64,000 bases of DNA from CAIXZV01 sp963697365 (GTDB taxonomy: Bacteria; Chloroflexota; Limnocylindria; Limnocylindrales; CSP1-4): assembly GCA_963697365.1 (NCBI GenBank), contig CAVONT010000016.1:146020-210019 (forward strand), given 5' to 3'. The notes beneath the pieces were generated by a model. The model was given only the letters and a program-made list of their open reading frames with translations. It searched no databases and was not told where the DNA came from. Positions 26,076-33,897 of the stretch are shown piece after piece; position 1 is the first letter of the stretch, and every line of letters begins with the position of its first letter. The translations under genes were made by a program, and so were the position numbers.

Positions 26076-26506
26076 CGGCGGCTGGTCCCGCCGCGAGCAC
26101 GTGGACTGAGAGCCCGCGAACAAGCTCGCGCCTTCGCGCTCTGTCCGCACTGGTGGTGGCAGTCGGTGGCGTCGGTTCGTCCGGGGCCGACGCCCGGCAG
26201 CGGCGACGCAGGCTCCGCGCGGAGCCTCGCGGGCCCACGGCTTGAACCACCCCCGAGTCAGATTGGCGATGTCCCCGCACGGGACTGGCACGAACCTCGA
26301 GGTTGATGCCAATCGCCCGCACGATGAACCGGCTGGTGACTCGGACGTGTGTCAGGGGCCAGGCAGGGCCGCCCGATGAGGGTCTGTGTCGGCGCGGAGG
26401 CCGTGCGGGACGGCTCTGGTAGCATCCGGCGATCACCACATCGTTCGGGCGCGAGGAGCCGTGAGCGCTCCCGATCGCGCCGACGCGCCACCGGAGCACC
26501 ACCACC
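26076..26506. other. 431-bp region without a supported gene, upstream of efp
   Basis: No credible gene is seen. It contains a perfect 16-base palindrome GGCTCCGCGCGGAGCC at 26211-26226 that could be a bidirectional hairpin, and a TAGCAT -10-like hexamer near 26420. Short open frames on the minus strand are Arg-rich and look like shadows. Confidence 0.6.
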
Positions 26507-27064
26507 ATGATCAGCACCGGCGAGCTGCGCAAGGGCGTCGTCATCGAGCTCGATGGCGACCTCTGGCAGATCCTCGACTACCACCACATCAAGATGGGCC
26601 GCGGATCCGCCCAGGTCCGCATCAAGCTCAAGAACGTCAAGAAGGGCTCGACGGTCGAGAAGTCCTTCCAGGCCGGCGACCGATGGCCGCGGGCGAACCT
26701 CGAGCGCCGTCCGGTCCAGTACCTGTATCGCGACGGTGACGACCTCCACTTCATGGAGACGGAGTCCTACGAGCAGTTCAGCCTTCCCGCCGAGAAGCTC
26801 GACGACGTCATCGGCTTCCTCAAGGAGGGCATGACTCTCGACCGGACCACGTACCAGGGCGAGACGCTCGGCGTCGAACTCCCGGTGACCGTGGACCTGC
26901 TCGTCGTCGAGGCCGAGCCGGGCTTCGCTGGCGATACCGCCCAGGGCGCGCGCAAGAACGCGACGCTGGAGTCCGGTCTCGTCGTGTCGGTGCCGCTGTT
27001 CGTCAACGAGGGCGACACCCTGCGGATCGACACCCGGACCGGCGAGTACCAGACCCGGCTCTGA
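26507..27064 (+). CDS. efp: Elongation factor P
   Basis: EF-P relieves ribosome stalling at proline runs. At 185 residues it has the three usual beta-barrel domains: KOW-like N-terminus (TGELRKGVVIELDGD), OB domain (FKEG-type loop as FLKEGMTLD) and C-terminal OB domain with the signature NEGDTLRIDTRTGEY. The tip residue that is modified in other bacteria is Arg32 (KMGRGS), not Lys. Proline-rich proteins in this window, such as the TPEP/SPSP stalk protein, are plausible clients. Confidence 0.97.
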   Translation: MISTGELRKGVVIELDGDLWQILDYHHIKMGRGSAQVRIKLKNVKKGSTVEKSFQAGDRWPRANLERRPVQYLYRDGDDLHFMETESYEQFSLPAEKLDDVIGFLKEGMTLDRTTYQGETLGVELPVTVDLLVVEAEPGFAGDTAQGARKNATLESGLVVSVPLFVNEGDTLRIDTRTGEYQTRL

Positions 27065-27101
27065 CGCCTCGTCGCGTGACTCCCGGCGGCCGGTTGCGAG
27101 C

Positions 27102-28517
27102 ATGAGTCCGGTGCCCGAGCCGCCGGACTGGCTGCTGCCGGCCTGGGACAGCCTCCCCGACGATCCCGACGAGCTGCCGGTGCGCCGCGCCGCGGCGCCC
27201 GCGGGCACGTCTGGCCTGCGCGTGCGCAGCGTGTCCGAGGTCAGCAAGGCCATCAAGGAGCGTGTCCGCTCGGACGAGGGCCTGCGCGACCTCTGGGTCG
27301 AGGGCGAGGTGGGACGTGTGACGGTCTCCACTGCCGGTCACGCCTACTTCACGCTCAAGGACGCGCGCGCCGCGCTCCAGTGCGTGTGGTTCCGTGACGA
27401 TCGCGTCCGTTCGCCGTTCCAGCCGACCGCGGGCCACCAGGTTGTCGTCAACGGCCGAGTCGATCTGTTCGAACCCCAGGGTGCCCTGCAGGTCTACGTC
27501 TCCTCGCTCCAGCCCGCCGGCGTCGGCAACCTCGCGTTGCGCTTCGAGGAGCTCAAGGCCAGCCTGGATGCCGAGGGCCTGTTCGATCCCGCCCGCAAGC
27601 GACCGCTTCCATCACGACCCCGGACGGTCGCCGTCGTGACCTCGCCAACGGGCGCCGTCTGGCACGACGTCGTCACCGTGCTGGCGCGCCGCTGGCCGCT
27701 GGTGCGCGTGGTCCTGGTTCCGTGCAAGGTCCAGGGGGATGGCGCCCCACGCTCCATCTCGCGGGCGCTCGACGCGCTCGGCCGCTGGATCGACGGGGAG
27801 CACGCCGCGGGACGTGGCGACGACGCCCCGTCGGTGACCATCCTCGCCCGCGGCGGAGGGTCCCTGGAGGACCTGTGGTCCTTCAACGACGAGCAGGTGG
27901 TGCGGGCGGTCGTGGCCCACCGTGTGCCGGTGGTCTGCGGTGTCGGCCACGAGGTGGACGTGACGTTGGCGGACTTCGCTGCCGATGTCCGCGCGCCGAC
28001 GCCGTCGGCGGCTGCGGAGCTGGTGGTTCCGGACCGCGCCGAGGTGCTGGGCGTCCTGCGCGGGGTGGGCGCGCGGGCGCGCGTGGCAGCCCAGCGCGTG
28101 ACGATCGCGGCCCAGCGCGACCTCGATGCAGAGCGCCGGACCCTTGCCCTGCTCGAGCCGCGCTCCCAGCTCGCCGCGTCCCGGGAGCGGGCAGGCCTGC
28201 TGCTCGATCGTGCCGCGCGCGCCGTCGCGGTCCGGCTTGACGGTGACGGACGGGTCCTCGAGCGCCTCGGGGGTCGTGCTCCAGCCGTGCTGACCGCCCG
28301 CCTGGACGCTTCGCGCGGCGGCCTGCGGGCTACCGCCGCCTCGCTCGCCGTCCTGGGCCCGGCGGCGACGCTCGACCGGGGGTACGCGATCGTCCGCTCA
28401 AGGGATGAGGGGGCAATCCTGCGCCATCCGGGGTCGGCGCCTGCCGGTACGCCCCTGCGCATCGCGCTCTCGGGTGGCGCCCTTGCAGCCACAAGCGACG
28501 GGCCAGCGGATGGCTGA
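27102..28517 (+). CDS. xseA: Exodeoxyribonuclease VII large subunit
   Basis: This catalytic subunit of ExoVII degrades single-stranded DNA. It has an OB-fold N-terminal domain (VEGEVGRVTVSTAGHAYFTLKD), the catalytic core with AVVTSPTGAVWHDV and the conserved ARGGGSLEDLWSFNDE and CGVGHEVDVTLADFAADVRAPTPSAAAE region, then a long coiled-coil region. Its 471 residues fit the family. The first 40 residues are a Pro-rich extension before the OB domain. It is followed by a 63-residue membrane protein and xseB in one overlapping run. Confidence 0.95.
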   Translation: MSPVPEPPDWLLPAWDSLPDDPDELPVRRAAAPAGTSGLRVRSVSEVSKAIKERVRSDEGLRDLWVEGEVGRVTVSTAGHAYFTLKDARAALQCVWFRDDRVRSPFQPTAGHQVVVNGRVDLFEPQGALQVYVSSLQPAGVGNLALRFEELKASLDAEGLFDPARKRPLPSRPRTVAVVTSPTGAVWHDVVTVLARRWPLVRVVLVPCKVQGDGAPRSISRALDALGRWIDGEHAAGRGDDAPSVTILARGGGSLEDLWSFNDEQVVRAVVAHRVPVVCGVGHEVDVTLADFAADVRAPTPSAAAELVVPDRAEVLGVLRGVGARARVAAQRVTIAAQRDLDAERRTLALLEPRSQLAASRERAGLLLDRAARAVAVRLDGDGRVLERLGGRAPAVLTARLDASRGGLRATAASLAVLGPAATLDRGYAIVRSRDEGAILRHPGSAPAGTPLRIALSGGALAATSDGPADG

Positions 28518-28701
28518 CAAGATCGGCTACCTGTTCCTGTTCCTGTCGCTGGTCGCGGTCATCGTGGCCGTCGGGGTCCTCGTGGGTATGCTTGTGGCAG
28601 GCCGGATCGATCGGCTGCAGGCGCCGCGTCCCGGGAAACGCGGGGACGACGCCCCGGCGTCGGAGACGCCACCAGACGCACCGGAGGACGAGCAAGCGTG
28701 A
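28510..28701 (+). CDS. Small single-pass membrane protein between xseA and xseB
   Basis: This 63-residue protein has one strong helix (about residues 7-30, YLFLFLSLVAVIVAVGVLVG) and a polar, acidic tail. It overlaps xseA by 8 bases and xseB by 4 bases, so it is translated in series with both. I do not recognise a family; a membrane protein between the two ExoVII subunits is unusual. Confidence 0.6.
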   Translation: MADKIGYLFLFLSLVAVIVAVGVLVGMLVAGRIDRLQAPRPGKRGDDAPASETPPDAPEDEQA

Positions 28702-28997
28702 CGGAGCAGGCCGGGCAGGCCACACAGGCGGCGCACGACGCGCAGGCGGGGCACGCCGATGTCGAGACGCTCGCGTATGACGACGCCTTTGCCGAGCTCC
28801 AGCGGGTCGTCAACCGGCTCGAGACGGGCGGAGAGAGCCTCGAGGCCACGATCGCGCTGTACGAGCGCGCTGTTGCGCTGCAGCGACGCTGCGAGCGACT
28901 CCTCACCGAGGCAGAGCTCCGAGTCCAGCAGCTGATGTCCCGTCAGGGCGGTCTGGTGGTCGAGGATGTCCGGCCCGGGGACATCGAGACCGACTAG
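28698..28997 (+). CDS. xseB: Exodeoxyribonuclease VII small subunit
   Basis: XseB binds the XseA coiled-coil to form ExoVII. The family pattern DDAFAELQRVVNRLETGGESLEATIALYERA is clear in the middle of the 99 residues, forming a helical hairpin. The GTG start gives a 4-base overlap with the preceding small gene; the first 25 residues are a Gln/Ala-rich extension beyond the usual length. Confidence 0.93.
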   Translation: MTEQAGQATQAAHDAQAGHADVETLAYDDAFAELQRVVNRLETGGESLEATIALYERAVALQRRCERLLTEAELRVQQLMSRQGGLVVEDVRPGDIETD

Positions 28998-29059
28998 ATC
29001 AGGCTCCCGCGGGGGCGTGCCAGACGAGCATCCTGCTACTATCGGCTATCACATTTGGC

Positions 29060-29080
29060 CGGTCCGAACGGGCCGGACCG
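29060..29080 (+). terminator. Short GC hairpin between xseB and dxs
   Basis: CGGTCCG and CGGACCG can form a 7-bp stem with a 7-base loop, 63 bases after xseB. No T-run follows. A TACTAT hexamer near 29035 could be a -10 for dxs. Assignment is tentative. Confidence 0.3.
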
Positions 29081-29183
29081 ATCCGCCGGCGGCTCACCGG
29101 CGAACAACTTGACAAGGACACAGTGTGAGGCGGTCGGCCGTTGCGGCGGCGCCTCCCAGCCCACCGAACAGGAGCCCGAGCCC

Positions 29184-31307
29184 GTGCCGACCCTCGACCG
29201 CCTGCAGGGTCCCGCCGATCTGCGGGGCATGACCGACGCCGAGCTCGACCAGCTCGCGGAGGAGATCCGCGAGACGATCATCCGCACGGTCGCGGTCACG
29301 GGCGGACATCTCGGGTCCTCGCTCGGCGTTGTCGAGGTCACGATGGCGCTCCACCGGGTGCTGGAGTCGCCTCGCGACAGGATCGTCTGGGACACCGGCC
29401 ACCAGGCGTACGCGCACAAGCTGCTCACCGGGCGCCTGGACCGCTTCCCGACGCTGCGCCAGATCAACGGCCTGGGTGGTTTCCCGCGACGCTCGGAGTC
29501 TGCACACGACGTGATGGACGGCGGCCATGCGGGCACCGGCCTGTCGATCGCCCAGGGTCTCGCCACCGCTCGCGACATGCGCCACTCGATGGAGCGGATC
29601 GCGGTCGTCGTCGGCGATGCCGCGTTGCTGTCGGGCCTGTCGCTCGAGGCGATGAACGACATCGGTCACCGCCAGACGCAGCTCCTGATCGTGCTCAACG
29701 ACAACGAGATGTCGATCAGCCCGTCCGTGGGCGCGCTGTCCAAGTACCTGTCGGAGATCAAGCTCTCGCAGGCCTGGCAGCAGGGCCGTGGCGCGTACGA
29801 CACGGCGGCCCAGCACATCCCGAAGGTGGGCCCCCGCCTGGTCGAGGTGTCGCGCAGGGTCCGCCAGTCGGTGGCATCGCTCGCCCAGCCCGGCCAGCTG
29901 TTCGAGGATCTCGGGATCACCTACGTCGGCGTGATGCCCGGCCACGATCGGCCGTTCCTCGAGGAGACATTCCGCCGGGCGCTGGCCCTCGACGGCCCGG
30001 TGATCGTCCACGTGCGGACCCAGAAGGGCAAGGGCTACAAGCCGGCCGAGACGGACCAGGTCTCGTTCCATGGCGCCGCCCTGCCGCCGATGACCGTGCC
30101 TGCCACCGACGGCCACGACCGGATCGCCACCACCCCCAATGGGGATGGCATGAGTGCATCGGCCGCGGGCGGCGCCTCGGCGGCAGCCTCGCGCATTCCC
30201 GACGAGGGCGCGCCGCCGTCGGCGTCGGTCATGGCGGACCGCCGCTCGCACGGTCCCCATCCGTCCGAGGAGCCGCCCCCGGCTCCCGCCTCGAAGGCCG
30301 AAGTCGATCCCCAGAACACCCGCAAGCGGCCCAACTACACATCGCACCTCGCAGACGAGCTGGTCCGCGCCGCGAAGGACGACCGGCGCATCGTCGGCAT
30401 CACGGCCGGCATGCCCACCGGCACCGGCATGAACAAGCTGCAGGCCGCCTTCCCGGACCGCTTCATCGACGTGGGGATCGCCGAGCAGCACGCGGTGACG
30501 CTCGCGGCGGGCCTCGCGCTGGCCGGGATGCGCCCGGTGGTCGCGCTGTACTCGACGTTCCTCCAGCGCGCGTTCGACCAGACCGTCCACGATGTCTGCC
30601 AGAACGACACGCCGGTCATCCTCGCGGTCGACCGCGCCGGGCTTGTCGGTGAGGACGGCACCAGCCACCAGGGAATGTTCACCCTCCCGGCCCAGCGGAT
30701 GCTGCCCAACCTCGTCATCGCGAGCCCGCGCGACGAGCAGGAGATCCGCTCCATGCTCCGGACGGCGCTCGCCCAGGATCACCCGTTCGCGATCCACTAC
30801 CCGCGGGACGCGGGCTTCGGCGTTCCCGAGCGTGAGCCCGAGGTTCTCCCCGTGGGCCGCGGCGAGGTGCTGCGCGAGGGTCGCGACATCCTGTTCGTCG
30901 CGTTCGGGCCGATCGTCCAGCGCGCGATGGAGGTGGCCGACACGCTCGCGGCCGACGGATGGTCGATCGGCGTCATCAACGCCCGGTTTGCGAAGCCCCT
31001 CGACAAGCAGCTGATCCTCGACCAGGCCCGCGGCAAGCGGCTGGTGGTGACGTTCGAGGAGAGCGTGGTCACCGGGGGCTTCGGAGCGGGGGTCCTCGAG
31101 GCGTTCGAGGAGGCCCGGCTCGTCGATCCCGTCTACCGCGAGACGCCGGTGAAGGTCATCGGGATCCCGGGCGACCGGTTCGTGGACCACGGGTCGGTGA
31201 CCGACCTGCGCCGCCTCATCCGCATCGATGTCGCGGGCCTGACGTCGCAGGTGCGCGAGACGCTCCTCCAGCTCGGCGCGGAGGCGCCGGCGCACTCCGC
31301 AGGCTGA
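29184..31307 (+). CDS. dxs: 1-deoxy-D-xylulose-5-phosphate synthase
   Basis: This is the first enzyme of the MEP isoprenoid pathway, joining pyruvate and glyceraldehyde 3-phosphate with thiamine diphosphate. The TPP domain shows TGGHLGSSLGVVE and IVWDTGHQAYAHKLLTGR. The pyrimidine domain has DVGIAEQHAVTLAAGLA and the C-terminal domain follows. Two oddities: the TPP motif reads GDA (residues 144-146) where GDG is usual, and about 80 low-complexity residues (about 305-382) are inserted between the first two domains, giving 707 instead of roughly 630 residues. The GTG start is supported by AGGAG 10 bases upstream. ispH of the same pathway lies at 43.6 kb. Confidence 0.95.
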   Translation: MPTLDRLQGPADLRGMTDAELDQLAEEIRETIIRTVAVTGGHLGSSLGVVEVTMALHRVLESPRDRIVWDTGHQAYAHKLLTGRLDRFPTLRQINGLGGFPRRSESAHDVMDGGHAGTGLSIAQGLATARDMRHSMERIAVVVGDAALLSGLSLEAMNDIGHRQTQLLIVLNDNEMSISPSVGALSKYLSEIKLSQAWQQGRGAYDTAAQHIPKVGPRLVEVSRRVRQSVASLAQPGQLFEDLGITYVGVMPGHDRPFLEETFRRALALDGPVIVHVRTQKGKGYKPAETDQVSFHGAALPPMTVPATDGHDRIATTPNGDGMSASAAGGASAAASRIPDEGAPPSASVMADRRSHGPHPSEEPPPAPASKAEVDPQNTRKRPNYTSHLADELVRAAKDDRRIVGITAGMPTGTGMNKLQAAFPDRFIDVGIAEQHAVTLAAGLALAGMRPVVALYSTFLQRAFDQTVHDVCQNDTPVILAVDRAGLVGEDGTSHQGMFTLPAQRMLPNLVIASPRDEQEIRSMLRTALAQDHPFAIHYPRDAGFGVPEREPEVLPVGRGEVLREGRDILFVAFGPIVQRAMEVADTLAADGWSIGVINARFAKPLDKQLILDQARGKRLVVTFEESVVTGGFGAGVLEAFEEARLVDPVYRETPVKVIGIPGDRFVDHGSVTDLRRLIRIDVAGLTSQVRETLLQLGAEAPAHSAG

Positions 31308-31344
31308 CCCTGCCGTCTGCTCCGCCCTGTGGCACGATGCCGCC

Positions 31345-31644
31345 ATGGGAGTCGAGACAGGCACCGCAGGGGCGACGGTCGTCAGCGAGGTCACCGACGC
31401 GTTGCCGCAGGTCGCCCGACGCTGGGTCGTGATCGTCTGGAACGACCCCGTGAACCTGATGACCTACGTGACGTACGTCTTCCGCAAGCTGTTCGGCTAC
31501 AGCCAGGCTCGGGCACAGCAGCTGATGCTCCAGGTGCACCAGGAGGGCAGGGCGGCGGTGGCGAGCGGGACGCTCGAGCGCTGCGAGTATGACGCCACGC
31601 GCCTGCACGCCCACGGCCTCTGGGCGACGATCACCGAGGAGTGA
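31345..31644 (+). CDS. clpS: ClpS N-end-rule adaptor
   Basis: ClpS delivers substrates with bulky N-terminal residues to the ClpAP/ClpCP protease. The core VIVWNDPVNLMTYVTYVF and the helix AQQLMLQVHQEGRAAVASG are typical, and the Asn-Asp of the binding pocket is present. The protein is 99 residues. It overlaps the DUF2017 gene by 4 bases, a pairing common in Actinobacteria and seen in other high-GC lineages. Confidence 0.95.
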   Translation: MGVETGTAGATVVSEVTDALPQVARRWVVIVWNDPVNLMTYVTYVFRKLFGYSQARAQQLMLQVHQEGRAAVASGTLERCEYDATRLHAHGLWATITEE

Positions 31645-32174
31645 GCGGCGAGGAGGGCGGTCCCCGCGTCGGCGTGGCGCGCGTGGCAGGTGGGCGGTAC
31701 CGGCTGGACCTCGCCGAGGGCGAGCGCCGGATCATCGGCGCCCTGGCGGGCGAGCTCGACGAGGCCACGGCCGCCGGGGTGGACGTCACCGATCCGGCGT
31801 ACGCGCGGCTGTACCCGTCGATGCGTCCGGACGATCCCGATGCCGATGCCGAGCTGCTCGCGCTCGTGCGCCCGGACCTCGAGGAGGGCCGCCGGGCGCA
31901 GCTCGACACGGTCCGGGCGACGCTGGAGGCGGCGACGCTCGACGAGGGGCAGCTCCTGGCCTGGCTGGGCGTCTGCAACGACCTGCGGCTCGTGATCGCC
32001 GCGCGGCTGGGCGTGGTCGAGGCGGGCGACGGGGATGTCCCGATGCCAGCCGATCCGGGTGACCCCGACGCGTGGCCGCTGGTCGTCTACCACTTCCTGG
32101 GCTGGCTGGTCGGCGAGATGGTGGATGCCCTGGCTGCGGGACTCCCGGACGACGCTGCATCCCCCGAGTCGTAG
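31641..32174 (+). CDS. DUF2017 family protein
   Basis: This 177-residue cytoplasmic protein has a helical pattern typical of DUF2017 (LDLAEGERRIIGALAGELDE, YARLYPSMRPDDPDADAE, WLGVCNDLRLVIAARLG, FLGWLVGEMVDAL). The GTG start overlaps clpS. Its conserved linkage with clpS suggests a part in regulated proteolysis, but no activity is known to me. Confidence 0.85.
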   Translation: MSGEEGGPRVGVARVAGGRYRLDLAEGERRIIGALAGELDEATAAGVDVTDPAYARLYPSMRPDDPDADAELLALVRPDLEEGRRAQLDTVRATLEAATLDEGQLLAWLGVCNDLRLVIAARLGVVEAGDGDVPMPADPGDPDAWPLVVYHFLGWLVGEMVDALAAGLPDDAASPES

Positions 32175-32230
32175 CGCCGACGCGTGGAGGGACACGTGGC
32201 AGGTGAGCGGGGTGTGCCACGATAGGGGGG

Positions 32231-33055
32231 ATGGCATCCACCACCGTGCGCCGCACCCGCCTCGACCAGCTCCTCGTGGAGCGCGGCCTGGTCGAGACGC
32301 GCTCCCGTGCCCAGGCCTTGCTGCTGGCCGGCAAGGTCCGCGTGGGAGAGGGCGACGCTGCCCGGCATGACCTCAAGGCCGGCGACATGGTGGCGCCCGA
32401 CGCCCGGATCACGATCGCCGAGGAGCGCGCGTGGGTGAGCCGGGGTGCGCACAAGCTCCTTGCGGCCCTCGACGCATTCGGCATCGATCCGGCGGGCCTC
32501 GCCTGTGTCGACGTCGGGGCGTCGACGGGTGGCTTCACGGACGTCCTGCTCGCCCGCGGCGCGCGACACGTCTACGCCGTCGACGTGGGATATGGCCAGC
32601 TGGCCGAGAAGCTGCGCCGTGATGAGCGTGTCACCTCGATGGAGCGTGTCAACGCGCGCACCCTGGCCGCGGGCGCCCTGCCGGAAGCCGTCGACCTTGC
32701 CGTCATCGACGTCTCGTTCATCTCGCTGGGCCTAGTCCTCGGTCCCGTGCGGAGCCTGCTGGCGGACGGGCGCGGCTCGATCGTCGCCCTCGTGAAGCCC
32801 CAGTTCGAGGCGGGCCGTGCGGATGCGAAGGGCGGCGTGGTGCGCGATCCCGAGGTCCACCGGCGCGTCCTGCGGGAGACGGCGGACCGGGCGCGTGGTG
32901 CGGGACTGGGCACGCGGGCCGTGGTCCCGTCGCCCATCCTCGGGCCGGAGGGCAACCGCGAGTTCCTGGCCTGGTTCGCAGCCGGTCCATCCTGCGCAGA
33001 GCTTGGTGCGCAGATCGACGACGCGGTGGCCGCCGCTTGGAAGGAGGCGACGTGA
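32231..33055 (+). CDS. tlyA: TlyA family rRNA 2'-O-methyltransferase
   Basis: TlyA methylates ribose of cytidines in 16S and 23S rRNA using S-adenosylmethionine. An S4 RNA-binding domain (about residues 8-70, RLDQLLVERGLVETRSRAQALL) precedes an FtsJ-like methyltransferase domain with CVDVGASTGGFTDVLL as the SAM motif and LVKPQFEAGR as a conserved catalytic-lysine region. It is 274 residues, normal for the family. It heads a tlyA-nadK-recN-xer run, a common order in Gram-positive and Chloroflexota genomes. Confidence 0.94.
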   Translation: MASTTVRRTRLDQLLVERGLVETRSRAQALLLAGKVRVGEGDAARHDLKAGDMVAPDARITIAEERAWVSRGAHKLLAALDAFGIDPAGLACVDVGASTGGFTDVLLARGARHVYAVDVGYGQLAEKLRRDERVTSMERVNARTLAAGALPEAVDLAVIDVSFISLGLVLGPVRSLLADGRGSIVALVKPQFEAGRADAKGGVVRDPEVHRRVLRETADRARGAGLGTRAVVPSPILGPEGNREFLAWFAAGPSCAELGAQIDDAVAAAWKEAT

Positions 33056-33894
33056 CGATCCGGCGTATCGGCTTCGCGTACAACCCGACCAACGAGGCCG
33101 CGATCGAGCTCCGGGAGCGGGCCGCGGGCTGGTGCCGGATGCACGGCGTGGACGAGTGGGCCGCACCAGCAGGTGACACGGCCGATCTCGTCGCGAACCT
33201 GCCGGCAACCGATGTGCTCGTGGTCCTCGGCGGGGACGGCACCTTCCTGCGCGCGGCGCAGGCCGTCACCCAGGTGGACGTGCCGCTGCTCGGCATCAAC
33301 CTCGGCAAGGTGGGCTTCCTCTCGATGGCCGAAGCGCACGAGCTCGAGCGGGTCCTTGCCAAGGTCGTCGCCGGCGCCTACAGCCTGCGTGAGCGGCTGG
33401 CCCTCGAGGGAGCGATCCTGCCGGCGGGCCGACCGGCCTCGGAGCGCTTCACCGCGCTCAACGACATCGTCGTCGCCCGTGGTGCGCTGGCGCGGGTCGT
33501 CCGGCTCGACGTCACCATCGACGCGTCACATCTCGCGACGTTCGTCGCGGACGGCCTGGTCATCGCCAGCCCGACCGGCTCCACGGGCTATGCCTTCTCC
33601 GCAGGCGGCCCGATCCTGGACCCGCAGAGCCGGAACATCGTGGTCGCGCCGATTGCCGCCTATCTGTCCGCCCTGCGGGCGGTGGTCGTGTCGCCCAACC
33701 AGGTCGTCCGCTGTCGCGTCCTCGACGCGCACGAGGCGCTGGTCTCCATCGACGGACGCGAGGACCACCGGATCGCCGTCGGCGACATCGTGGAAGTCCG
33801 TGCCCTGGACCGGCCGATCCGTTTCGTGGAACCGGAGGGCTCGACGCCCTTCTGGGATCTCCTGCGGACCAAGGTCGAACTGCTGCCGTCCTAG
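33052..33894 (+). CDS. nadK: NAD kinase
   Basis: This enzyme phosphorylates NAD to NADP. The GGDG motif (VVLGGDGTFLRAA), the NLGKVGFL segment, the NDIVV segment and the SPTGSTGYAFSAGGPI motif are all present; 280 residues. The GTG at 33052 is chosen because AAGGAGG lies just upstream; it overlaps the tlyA stop by 4 bases. The recN start follows 3 bases after its stop. Confidence 0.95.
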   Translation: MTIRRIGFAYNPTNEAAIELRERAAGWCRMHGVDEWAAPAGDTADLVANLPATDVLVVLGGDGTFLRAAQAVTQVDVPLLGINLGKVGFLSMAEAHELERVLAKVVAGAYSLRERLALEGAILPAGRPASERFTALNDIVVARGALARVVRLDVTIDASHLATFVADGLVIASPTGSTGYAFSAGGPILDPQSRNIVVAPIAAYLSALRAVVVSPNQVVRCRVLDAHEALVSIDGREDHRIAVGDIVEVRALDRPIRFVEPEGSTPFWDLLRTKVELLPS

Positions 33895-33897
33895 GCG

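Noticed and set aside
26076..26506. Arg-rich minus-strand frame running through the gap before efp
   Set aside because: It overlaps the real upstream gene in antisense, lacks a ribosome site and has no recognisable domain.
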